Under the pieces are notes generated by a model that was not told the DNA's origin, made no database searches, and saw only the letters and a program-made list of their open reading frames with translations. Positions 35,147 through 48,200 of a stretch of 64,000 bases of DNA are shown in pieces; positions within the stretch are counted from its first letter, which is position 1; each line of letters begins with the position of its first letter. The translations under genes were made by a program, and so were the position numbers. Location: the NCBI GenBank assembly GCA_964035545.1, contig OZ037767.1:10282207-10346206 (forward strand). Reading direction: 5' to 3'. The DNA comes from Bugula neritina. Its lineage: Eukaryota > Bryozoa > Gymnolaemata > Cheilostomatida > Bugulidae.

Positions 35147-38100
35147 TCATTCTGGAGGTCTTTGTTTCACTCTGGTGGTCTTTGTTTCACTCTGGAGGTC
35201 TCCCTTAAATACTGGCGAAGGTAAAGCTAAACACCTGACAGTTCCTTCAGATTCAGACTTGCTCCTCTTCTTATTCTTAGCAAAATGCCACACATGAACC
35301 AACTTGTCTTCACCAACTGACACAATTCTCTCCAGTCTCTCATTCACCTGCAGAAATATGAAGAGATAAAACAATACAAAGTCAGTTACTAAACAAATGC
35401 ATATCCTAAGTAGTTACTGAAGTATCATGCAGCATAGAGTAAATAAACAAGAAAAAAAAATTATTTTAGAGGTAAATAATGAAAAAATAAAACCTTATAA
35501 TATTTAAATCATGTGATCACATCTTGAACTTAAAACTGCCAATTTGAACAAACAGTGATCCTGAATACTGAGTCGACAATAAGCATAGACTACCATCTGC
35601 TAATCCAACGTAATTTTCCATTATTTTCTAAATAAATAACATTAGTAGTCATTAAATAAATATATGTTTTTCTTCTTTACTAAATGAATCTATTCTATTT
35701 TAAGCTACTAAATAAATATATACTATTTTTAGTTACAAACAAATATATTTTTAGAAATCACTATCATCAGCTGGAGCCAAGATGTAAACAAGATATAGGA
35801 AGGGACAAACAGGTTACCTTCATACAGTGTATGGATGTAAAGTGGTCATTCAATTGTCTCACACATGTCATGGTAGCCAGGTCAGTTTCTTTGATCACCC
35901 CATCACTACAACAAGAGCACATGCTAACACATGCCATATCCATGCAAGCAGATATTTCATAGTTACACCAACAACAAACTTTACATGTGGAAAACATATT
36001 GACGTTATTTCTTTACTTCAACATCTCGCACTTTGGATTCAACCTTCTCAGAAATGATGTAACTATTTTGGTTCAACTATTGATGCAAGAGTGAGGAATA
36101 TTGGCAGCAGTGCTGCTTTAAAGTGCAGCTGAAATACCAGAACTACCTTTCAGACTGGCTGACCTTTTTATTAATAAAAGTAAGAAACAAACAATCTTTA
36201 ATTCCATATAATCCAATCAGCCCGTAGCCTGAGTTTTAAACACGGATCGGTTTTCTTCAGGGAGGCTCATAACCCGTTTCCTAGGGAAGAATCCCAAACC
36301 CAAACCAGTTCCTATCAAGCATTGTGGGTCATCATACAGCCAGTGTGGGCTGTGAATAGAATTAGCACAACTGCTGTTGAATTGAGCATTAGTCATTGCA
36401 GAGTCAGCATGAACAAGTGCTGACCTAAACCAAACCCAAAAATAATAACATACTCTACCTGGTATAACATACTCTACCTGGTATATATACATTTCTGTCA
36501 GCTGAAGTGAAATATCTTAAACACTAAACAAAGTGATTTGCCAACTTTAGTTTTAACAAAAACCAACAACTAAAAATACTTCAAAACTCTAACAAATGTG
36601 TTTGAGAGAAACATCTTTGAATACACTGAATGCAGGTGAGAAAAGTTAAAACAATGCCAAGGAAATGCATTGACAGGGAAAGTAACAAACACTGCCATTC
36701 AGTACTCAAGTAGTGGGAGCAGTGTACATGTCATACTTTTGTGGCATTCGTCTCAACATTGACACTTGACTTTAGCAGCTATTTTCAGAATACTTAAACT
36801 CACAACAGCCACCTGTTACATATCACAAAGGTATAGAAATAGAAACGCATCAACTCTTTCGGAAGAAGTATTTTTAACTTGGATGCTTTAAAAATGCAGC
36901 CTTTAAAATCAGCTTACATAAAACTCAATCAGCAATATCTAAACTGATACAGAGTCAACAAACAAGGCAATCAGCAATATCTTTCTGTGCTGGCAGTTTC
37001 TCAATCATCAACAATGTGGCAAGTTTTTCACCCGAAGTGTGTTGAGATGTCACTCCACTCACACCTGCACTCAAGTGTCAAATCTAGCTTTGAGCTATTT
37101 ATAGCTTTGGCCTGTGTGTAACTTTTCTAATTACAAAAGTATTTTTCACTTTGTACTCATTCAACACATGTGCGATGAGGAAAAATATGTTTAAGGTAGG
37201 ATAGTAACTGAACAAGTAAGAAAACCTTAACTTGTTTTACGAACAGAAAATAATATTTTTCAAAAACTTGTTTGAAAGGTTTACAAGAATTTGTCATTAT
37301 AAGCAGTTGGGTGAAAAAAAGTTCAAATAGATGTTAAAGAGAATAACAACCGTACCTTCCACACGTGAGAAGCCGAGAGCACCAGAGGTTAATAGAGGTG
37401 ATGGAGCCCATATGCAAGTCGAACCGGGCCACAGCGGTTAATGCAATCTTTGACCAGCAAATAATCTCCCCATGTGACGTACCGCCAACTATCAAATCAT
37501 TTATCACCTGAAATAAAAACCTAGAAGTATACTTTGCGGGTAAGGAGAAGTGAGAAAAAGAAGCTGTAGTGTTAAGATTCCCCAGTAGCTCCGATGGTGT
37601 AATGGTCAACACGCTGGCTTGCAAGCCGGAGGTCCTGGGTTCAAATCCCAGTGGGGACAAATATTTTACAGAGGCCATCTACCCACCAGGTAAAGCAGAT
37701 GTGTTTGAGAACTAAAATTAGGAAACTTGAGGTAAAGGAAAGGTATTTGGAAGTATTGCTAGTTCTCTACCAACACAAAGCTCATCTTGGTATATATCTG
37801 ACAAGACTGTTATAATGCATACACTTTCAGGTAACTGTGTGTTAGCATTTGCTAAGTAATTTGCATGAAACTAAATTATTTACCATTCCAACAGTAAGTC
37901 ATAGCAACAATAAATTCATTATTATACAAGCATATAAAAAACTCAACATGGGTTGTTTTTTACAAGATTTACATAAACATTCACACACATAACCAAGAGA
38001 CGTATTCTGGCGGCAGTGCATCTTGGGAAGGCTGGTATGCAGAATATAGGTGTAAATAACACGGCAGAGTTCAGCGTTCAAGTTGCTAAAGATTTGAAGG

Positions 38101-39386
38101 TTTCATAGTATAAAATACTACTAAATAATAATAGAAATATTGAGCCTAACGAGAAGGGGGTAAAAACGTATATAAGGGAAAGAAAGAAGGGGAGAGCAGG
38201 GGTAAGAAAGAAGGGGAGAGCAGGGGGCAGAAGAGGGGGATTAGAAGAAAGTAGAGGAGCTTAGAGGGCGAGTGTCCTGGGATGGAATAGTGTAGTCTCT
38301 TGGTCCAACAGGAAGTGATGAATGGTGGGCATAAAACTTACTCCATTAATGATTGCAGCTTATAATGTACATTTAACAACAGGCACGCCCTATGACTAGT
38401 ACATATACACTAAATAACACTTTCCTGTATGCAACTGTACTGTGAGGGATTTATCATGAATCGCCAATCATATACATGACCAAATCATATTTAAAGCAAT
38501 AAAATTCATAATTGGGGCAAAATTTAATGACCTGTTACATATGAACCAGACTAGCACATACGAAGTTAGGAGAAAAATATTTACAACACCATGAATAAAA
38601 TTTATTGCATGGAAAGCCAATAAATGTAAAAAGTTGGAAATTGGAAAGGTATTGAACTTATTTTGGAGAGATAGTAAACAGAGAAACACATTATGATGGG
38701 CAAGAGAATGGGTTTGAATGAAAAGTGTAGGGAGTAGTATGTGTGGGAAGGCAATAAAAACATTGGATGAGTCACATAGACCACCCACAAAAGAGGAGAC
38801 CACCCACAAAGGAAAAGATATAATGATGTTAAAAGTCAGCAGTGAATATATGCAACAGGACAACATGAAAGGAAAGTTCAGATGAAATGTAACAACCTGA
38901 GTTTTAATACTTCATATATGAATACAGGAGAACATGCTTGTATGCAGAACTAGGTTATGGCAAAATAAATGAGAACATGTGTGTAGTGTGTAATAGGTGT
39001 AGTGTAAGTCAGAGCAGCTGTAGTGCATGCTATTGTAACTCACCAACATTTGGTTAGTTTTGATTTAAATTCTGAACATGTGGAGGAATTAAATGTTGTG
39101 TAATTCACACCTATTGACCCTAAGTTACCCTTACAGAATAATATCATATTCTACAGTTTGATTACAAAATAGGTATTAGACCCTTTCATCTCAATTAAAC
39201 TCTTCTGCCTAGCAATCTCCTCCTAAAGTACAAACTAGCACCGTGAAAGTGTAGACAATGTATTGTGTAACATTTTCTCAACAAGTCAAAAGAATAAAGT
39301 TGCAGGCGGAAGGAAGCAGGTGGAAACTTTAGCATGAGGGTATAATTTGCCAGGTGTATACAGCTGCATGTCACACTGCCATCTGG

Positions 39387-39441
<55 letters not shown>

Positions 39442-42400
39442 CTTATATACATTATATATATATATATATATTTACAGACATATATTATTTTGTATAACAT
39501 TGCCCTACTAACTGGTTTTACATGTATAAGTAGCATTAAAAACTATTATATATCATATAATTTATTATCCATTGTTCATAGTTAATATGAAGGCAATATT
39601 TCCTTAACGAAAATAAGAAAAGCAAAATCCATCCAACAGTTGAATATTGCTGGTGTCAAACTCGACTCTCCGGTTACACAATGTGACAGATCAGCTCTGT
39701 GATGACGCAACACAGTCAGCTATGTCTGCTGCCGGAACTCAGCTGGGCTAGGTACACTCAGCTGAGCTAGGTACACTAAGCTGAGCTAGGTACACTCAGC
39801 TGGGCTAGGTACACTCGGCTGAGCTAGGTACACTCAGCTGAGCTAGGTACACTCAGCTGAGCTAGGTACACTCAGCTGAGCTAGGTACATCCATTAGCCA
39901 CATAAAGTTACAAGAAATATTTGCTTACATAATACCAGCTCAATAAAGTGAGTAAAAATACTTCACTTTATGTAAGGGGCGCCTGCCTGTGTGACCTACG
40001 GATGACCTTTATTTTATATGTCGCTGCTTGTCCAGACATCAATTAAATCGCAATAAAATTTTGAAATAGTTTGAAAATCAAGATATATTTAGCATGTGTT
40101 GAAAATCTCCTTTCAATAGCATGAAGGTGCCATAATTATTATGTAAGAACATTTCACCCACGCATAATGCATAATTACCTTACACACATATATATGACTT
40201 GAGCACATTGGCATGAAGTGGCACACTTTAGATATACTTGGGTTATAGAAACACCAATCTCTTATTGCAAATAGGAGGGGGAGACAAACTCTAAAAGAAC
40301 TGCTGTCACCTTACTGATTGAATTGTATGTTTACACAGTGTGTGAGATTGAGTAAGTGTGTGCGGGGTGTGCGGGGTGTGAGCTATATATTATATACTGC
40401 TAGGTATGCTAGTAGGTATATAAAGTTGTGTGTTGTGTGTTAAGTATATAAAGTTGTGTGTTGTGTGTTAAGTATATTGCATGCATTGCAAGATAAACAG
40501 AACGGATATGAACAGGTGATCTTGTGCCATGTATCAAGTGGCAGAAACCAGTGATAGGCTAAATTACAACTGTTAAATATAGTTGAAAGGTGTAGTTATA
40601 TTACAGTTGAAATGTTAAATAAGAAACTCATGAAGTGGAGGTAATAAGCAAGAGCCACTCACAGTGTACTTCATTAATATTGTGTGTGGCCTAACAAAGA
40701 TTTGGTGTTATTCAAGCGTGACGCTGAAAGAAGATAACTTCAAACACACCTTTTGGGATTTCAGCTGCTCACAAGACAGGACGAAGGGAAAGGAAGAGTC
40801 AAGAAAATATAACTTACAATTAGGTACAATATCGAAAGGGAATAACTTACCAACTTACATAAGTAATTTACAAGTACAATACCGAAAAGGGAATACAACT
40901 TACAAGTATAGACGTGACGCTGTTAGCTGAATACTTGTTTTGGTCTGTTTTATTCCAGGACTGAGCTGTATGCAGAGCGATTCGGCCAATAGAGACGGTG
41001 CTCTTGAGGGTGTGTCCAGCTGAACAATGACCTCTGTAGGCATACTTGGTTTCTGGCTGGTCACGACAATGGCTGTACACATGCACAGCTCTAGATGTCA
41101 ATAAATAACATACGCTATAAGACCGCATGTAACCCCCCCCAAGAACCTCTGATTACGAGGGTTTTAAATTAGGCTAAGGACTGTGCCTCCTACCAGGCTG
41201 TCAACATGGTCTGGAGGACTTTGTTGTGACACGGGAGCAATATGATTGGATGTTCTTCCAGACATTACAAATGACTAGAATCTATGAGCTGTGTGGCACT
41301 AAGCTACTGAACCAATCACTGCTCCCTAACTAATATCTAGTACCATTATCATTATCATCATTCATTTAAGTATTTTTTAAAAATTTATTGAATAACTTAT
41401 AAGCAACATAAACTTGTATGGAGTAGTTCGATCATAGCCATTACCCATTAATAATTAACTCATAATCATTACCCATTATTAATTAATCTATAACTATTAC
41501 TCATTATTAATTGACTCATAGCCATTACCCATTATTAATTAACTCATAATCATTACTCATTATTAATTAACTCATAACCATTACCCATTACTAATTAAGT
41601 TATTTACCATTACTCATTACTAATTGACTCATAATAATTACCTATTATTAAATAACTCCTAGGCTTTGCTTATTATTACAACAATGCATATACTGGTAAT
41701 GAAGGTTTGCTAGAACAATCTTCGCAGACGTTATGCAATATGCAGACATTACAGAATATGCAGACATTACAGAATATGCAGAGACCACACAAATGTCAAT
41801 CTTACCGATCTGCACCTCCACTTGCTATGTCCATGCCATCATAATACACACAGTTGATATTAGCTACATGATCTCTAAACACTTGTATGTTAGAGTAAGT
41901 ATCAGTACACCATGTTCTTACAGTACCATCAGTGGAGGCGGAGCAACTGTAACCAGAAACACCAGACTACTCTAGAATAAATCTCTCTAAATGCTGTAGA
42001 AACAACTGCAGTACCCATAACTATTAAAGCACTTCACACCTACTAGCATAAGAGAAATCATCTGGTGCAATCAGCAAGGATTTTGATCACGTTTAAGCCA
42101 ATATTTCATTGTTTTTTGCACAAAATGCTGGTAACTCCATTTGCTTATAATATATTTCAAGCACATCATTATAGTTTGAACTAAGAATTTTATCAAATTT
42201 TACTTGTTTACTAATACAAAGCAGCCACCCACATTACCACACGGTTACTGGTTTTATGTGTTAATTTTTAAGCATTCCATTTGTTTAAATTTTTTAACTT
42301 TTAAATAATTGTCAGCTCCACTTTTTAAAAATATATGCTCAATATATGCATGGTCGTAGAAGTAGCAATTTTGGCCGTTACAGATCAGCATGACTCATTG

Positions 42401-45216
42401 CAAATCAGAGTGAGTCATTGTGAATCAGTTTAGATCAGTATGAGCCAGTACATATTTAGCCCAGACTTAGCCTAGGGCCACACTGTGCGTATTTTCGCAT
42501 GCGAAAATTTAAACCACAAGTAGAAAAGGTGTCCACTGTATGCGTTGAGAAAATATTCACACTTGTCGCTCAGCATTCTGAACGCAAGTGCGAATCGTCT
42601 CTGTCGTTGTCACCTAATTGGCTGGTAGTTATTTAGTGAGCCCACTTTTCTTAGTTTAATGCTACATTCCAATAAATTGCGCTTTATTGAAATTGAGTGG
42701 GATTTAAAAATGAAAACTTAATTTATCCTGCAAGTGTAGCTATAGCAACAAGGCGAGCAATGAAGTTTAACGAAAATATTATTAGCTAGTAGTTTTTCCG
42801 ATTTCACTGACCCTAGGCTTATACTTTATTTAGTTCTAGCTATAGCTATTGTATGACCAGAGTAATTAACTACACTCAAAATTAGCTACACATTAAAAAC
42901 AAAAAAAATTTTAACTAACATAATACGTTTGGCTTTACAGAGTTTGATCTCCACAACAGCAGCAGAGTGGCCTGTGAGGCAAGCTTTTACTTCAAATTTG
43001 ATAGCATCCCAAACCTACAGAGAGAAAACAACTCTTCAAAAGCAAAAACACGCTTTTTATATATGTATGATATGCACACACTATTGCCAAGGTGAATGCC
43101 TAAACCTATGAGTCATGACAACCGACAACTTATTTTTTTAGAATAATTATATTTGAACAAACAAATACTTTGTGGTTAAAGAGCTGCATATTCATAACTA
43201 CTACTATTTACTTACTTACTTACTTTTCACAACTACTTACTACCTGAGGCTTTGAGTTCTCCATTTAGGTGCAACGGTGGAGAAATTTTATTAGCCTAAG
43301 TTCTTTAATTTTCTTGATAAATTTCAGTTGGGGCCAGGTTGAAAGTCTCATGAGAAAATAATCTTTTTCGCTACATTTTTAATCTAAAACACATGCTTTT
43401 CTCAATTTCTCCATTACTGCACCCACTCTGAGTTCTCCAACATAAACAATATAATTATAAAAATGTAGAATTACAACAATATTTGATGAAATATTAATTT
43501 TTAATCTTTAAATAAGAGCAAAACTTGAAAATTTTTATAAGATGAAATAGCAGTTATCCCAATTTACAGGTATAATCCCTTTTATAATATTGATTCCAAT
43601 AGTTTCAAACTGCTGTTATATATTCATTTCCCATAAACCAGCCCAGTGGCTTTTTGGTTATTGCATGGCTATAATTTAAAGGTGAACCTTTAGGCAATAT
43701 ATTTTAATTATTTGAAATAATTATTAAAACACAGTTGCTATTGATTACTTATTGATAAACAATTATTAGTTATTGATAGCGAAAAATATCAGAAATAGTG
43801 GTTTTTTTGGAAGAAACCAACATAACATAAAACTGTAAAAGCAGCTAATTTAGTAAGTAATAAAATATTGGCTCACAACAACAGTTGTGTCCCAGGATGC
43901 ACTGTACAGGATATCGTCTTCAGAGTCCAATTCCAGACTTCTTATACTTCCCTACAAACAAGAGTTTAAAGACATGCAAATATATACAGAGATTTATGCC
44001 AAGGTATGCAATTAGCATGTGCAAGGTTGAGTTATGTGATGAACTTAGTTACTTGAGTCAACTTTATAACAATACAATCAGATGCCAGTTGTACAACATC
44101 CGGCATTACTAATACTTATTTACAATTCATTCATAAATTGATTAGATTTTGAATTTGAGAGTCAAAACAAATGATGTTAAACAAGGAAACTTAAAGTTAT
44201 ACAGTTACACAAACACTCTTACAATAAATCTGGCAGTCATAATATAATCTACAGTCTTTTCAGACGCCCTATATCTGAGTGCAAACTTTTCTATTCATGG
44301 AAGCTGATACAATGACTGGGCTGTGCAAGTGTCCCTTAATTTGCAACAAGTAAAGTGATCTCTGATATATACATGACAATTAAAGTGTATTAGCAGCTTT
44401 GTTTCTATATTAACAATATGTAAGTTAGATACAGTTATTTGATACTTCGACATCATATAAACTGTGAATTCAACACAAGGTGACACGCTTAGCTTTGTTC
44501 CCATGTCGCAGGTAAAAATCACCTGCCGCTCGTCCCCCGTCCCTACCAGCCTACCATACGGCAGTAAAACAATGGAATTTAGAGGCAGGTGCAGTAATAG
44601 AGAAATTTTATTAGCCTAAGTTCTTTAATATTCTTAATAAATTTTTGTTATTGCAAAATAATTTGTTTCGCCACATTTCTAATCTAGAACACAGGCTTTT
44701 TTCAATTTCTCGATTACTACACCTACCTACATATAATGTACATCTTCCTAAAAAGATTTTCATTAGTTGAATGGAAAGCCCATGTGGCATTGCTTTATAA
44801 CACCAAACATCACAAACTAAAAATTGTATTCTTATTTAAAAAACCTAAAATAGCACCGGAGAGTAGGAATTGAAATAGGTTTTGTAAAGACTATTGCAAT
44901 TCCAAGAAAAAAGAATATTTCAGCTCTGAGACTAAACTTGAAAGTGATAAGAACTACTATTTAACAGCTTACTATAAATACAAGGATCCACACTAGGAAT
45001 GACAATTGTTTAACGCTTGATATTGCCACATTAATTATTATTAGTATACAATCAAGTACTAAAAGAACTAAGATAATAAAAACATACTGTATGGTAGTCA
45101 AGTTTCTGTACATATCTGCCAGTTCTAATATCCCACAAGAATATGTGTGCGTCCACTCCGCCAGTAAACACACGGTTTCTGTCAAATGCACAGCAATAGA
45201 TCTCATCTAAATGGCC
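35147..45216 (-). CDS. F-box/WD40 exons 24-31: WD40 propeller and tail
   Basis: Seven repeats follow one another. Tryptophan-end segments include [67 protein letters not shown] and [14 protein letters not shown] dipeptides start several blades (GHLDE, GHSAA, GHCSA). Seven is the usual closed propeller. Blade 4 carries an insertion of about 30 residues (exon 41090-40904). The stop is at 35149-35147 after a basic tail. Confidence 0.88.
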
Positions 45217-48200
45217 CTACAAAATATACCAATACTATGCTGGTAACACATTGCAGTCACAGGAGTCAATTTATTTGAATTAGTGAGTAAATTAGCAAGT
45301 GAGTGAGTGAGTGAGTGAGTGAATGAGTGAGTGAGTAAGTGAGTGAGTGAGTGAGTGAGTGAGTGAGTAAGTGAGTGAGTGAGTGAATGAGTGAGTGAGC
45401 GAGTGAGCGAGTAAGTGAGTGAGTGAGTAGTGAGTGAGTAGTGAGTGAGTAAATGAATGAGTGAATGTTACTATGTAAAGTATATGTTTCTGTTACTTTA
45501 CTTGATTAGAAGCAGCTTTTCTGATAACATGACAGAAATATGCATATTATTGGACAAGTAACATTGAAATGGTGATATTGTGAAGGTGGCAACAAAAAAT
45601 ATTTGAAAATTCTAACAATAAATATCTTGTTTCCTTAAACAACTTGAGATTTCCCAATCTGCTTTTCATGAACATGAGTATGGTCTGTAGTAGCAGTAGT
45701 AGTAGCAGTGCTGGTAGTGGCAGTAGTAATAGTAGCAATAGTAGTAGTAGTAGTAGCAGTGCTGGTAGTGGCAGTAGTAATAGTAGCAATAGTAGTAGCA
45801 GCAGTAGCAGTGTTGGTAGTGACAGTAGTAATAGTAGTAGCAGCAGTATTGGTAGGGGTAGTAGTTGTTTCAGTAACAGTAGTAGTGCTAGTGATAGTGG
45901 TTGTGTTCTTTTTTTCAGATTCAAGAGAATTGACTTGTTTAAAAGTTAAGGGAATAGTTCTAAAGATTAGCACCTGGATGATGAAACTAAGCATGGATAC
46001 ATGCAGTACACTACACAGCAATACCCACTAATCCAAATGACCAGTGCCTGGTGATAACGATTGCCTAATTTAGGTTTAAAATAAAGCTACTCCGCTTTTG
46101 AGTAAGAGATGGAAACAGAAAACCTCCTGATATTGTTTTCGGTTGTGATAACCTAGGCAACCAGGTGATGGTAGCTGCACACACACCCAACAGATGTTGA
46201 TACTCAATGAAGTTAATCTCATTGGCATAATAGGAAAATCTTTGATATATACAAAAGCAAAGAAAGGGAATTGTCCTCACATATTAATGAGAAAAGACTA
46301 GTTGATGCACCTTTTGAACAGCTTTTGTTCTATTATAGGCTCTAGTTTTAAAAGGCAAACAACTCTGTAAAACGCGGAATAGATACCACCAAGTAATATG
46401 AGCCTTTAATGTAACAGGATATATGCATATCACCATAGTAACAGCTATACAAAAGTTAAAAATTTTCCATCAATGACACAAGGTAACACAACTCCATTAC
46501 TAAGCTTCTACGAACACTCTAAAGGTATGAGCAATGCATCACTTTGAGAAATGCTTTACAGCAACAAATAATAATAAAAAGTGAATTTTAAGAAATTACT
46601 TTTCAGGTATAGCATTATATTAAATCATAGTAATATATTAAATATTAGTATTATATTACATAATAGTATAGCACTGACGTACTTTGAACTTGTGCACATA
46701 GCTGACAGGTTTGACAAACCCCACTATTCTTCTCCTGGTGCTAATATCTGTGGGGTTGTATTCAGAAAGTGGAAGCCATTCCAAAAAGGGTTGAGGGGGA
46801 TGAGAAGCTACAACAAGTAACACCTCTAGCATAAACAGAGTAGGAGTGCAGGATACTGCTCGTAAATGGTTGCATTTGTTAATCTTCATATGCAAAAAAG
46901 AGGTTGTGAATTCGATATAGTCTTTTTTGAAAGTGATTAAATGAAATCAGTCAAATCACTATGATTGAAAGTAAGTCAATAACTTGTCGAATGGTGGTAA
47001 GTACAGACAATTCCTCTTAGTAAACAACATTTATCAGAAATAGACGTATTTCATAAGCAGAATGGAAGTTTTTTTTAAAAAACTTCTTGGGAAACGTTGG
47101 ACACGTCATGGATATGTCTGAATATAATACTATTCTGATACATGTTAAACCATAAGATGTAACAGGAGATATGTGTATTAGTAGTAGTTTAACTTCAGCT
47201 GGCTAATAATACTCTAGTATGCTTAAAGCTGATATACTGAAAGCTAGTATGCTTAAAGCTAATAAGTTTAAAACTAGCATATTGTATGCTTAAACCAAGT
47301 ATACTTAAAACCAGTATGTCCAGACTATCCAGTTTAAACGCGACACCAACTTACTCTTGGCCAGAGCTGAAGAATTGACAACCTGATTACAGGATCTAGC
47401 AACACCATTTGTACACAACACCTTCTCCAGATCCAAGTTTGTCTACAACATACATCATACAAGGAACTAAAGCTATACTTCAAACAAGGAACTAAAGCTA
47501 TACTTCATACAAGGAACTAAAGGTATGTATCATACACCACACTAAAGAGCCTTTGCTGACACAACGCATACTAAGCGGTGCGGCGGCAGTATACAAACCT
47601 TATCTAGCTGAATAGCTGGCTGAAGATTGGTACGTAAGTCCAGCGCCACGCCTGGCTGACTCTTAGCTCCTTTCCTATCTTCAGATGTTGTGAGACTATC
47701 ACTACGGCTAGGCAGCTGCTGACTTTTGTTCAAATATAAAATTAGATGAAATCCTCTTGCAAAGAATGACTTTTCAACACATTGTAATGAGAGCTTCGTA
47801 ACTTCATAAAATGATTTAGCAGTGAATAATTTAAAGCTGTGAAGGTTCAAAGATTTTAAAGTTGTTAAACTCAACATACACAAAGCATTAAAATACCCAG
47901 ACCAGGATTGTTGACAATCTTATTAACACTGCAACTTCATGTCTTGTAAATTTAATCCCAATAAATGTTACACAACACAATATATTTACTTGTCTAACAC
48001 ATTCAACAGCCTTGCAAAATGTACAAAAACAAAGATGTAGTAAGTTTTAAAAGTCATGCAAGAATATGAGTTGATAGAAGAGTTAATAGAAGTTAAAGCA
48101 TGCTATTGTGAGAGTTAAAAAAGAAACAAGTAGAGAGAAGAACTTAAGTGTAAGTATGACGAGTGATCTACGTGTAAGTGTAGAAACTTACGCTGGAAGT

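Noticed and set aside
36217-36492. Minus-strand open frame in intron 29
   Set aside because: No domain, no compatible splice phase, and exons 29 and 30 join directly in frame within a WD40 blade.
38320-38400. Strong GTAAGT donor on the minus strand near 38330 as an extra F-box/WD40 exon
   Set aside because: The frame it gives ends in phase 2, while the next exon (37507) needs phase 0, and the peptide does not extend a WD40 blade.
39020-39140. Minus-strand GTGAGT donor near 39042 as an extra exon
   Set aside because: Every acceptor upstream leads to an in-frame stop in the required phase.
40650-40700. Short exon ending at GTGAGT near 40660 between exons 27 and 29
   Set aside because: Phase fits, but it would leave one blade too short; exon 41090-40904 gives the same phase and completes the propeller.
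45547-46031. Open frames on both strands of 101-128 codons
   Set aside because: Trinucleotide repeat artefacts open in several frames.
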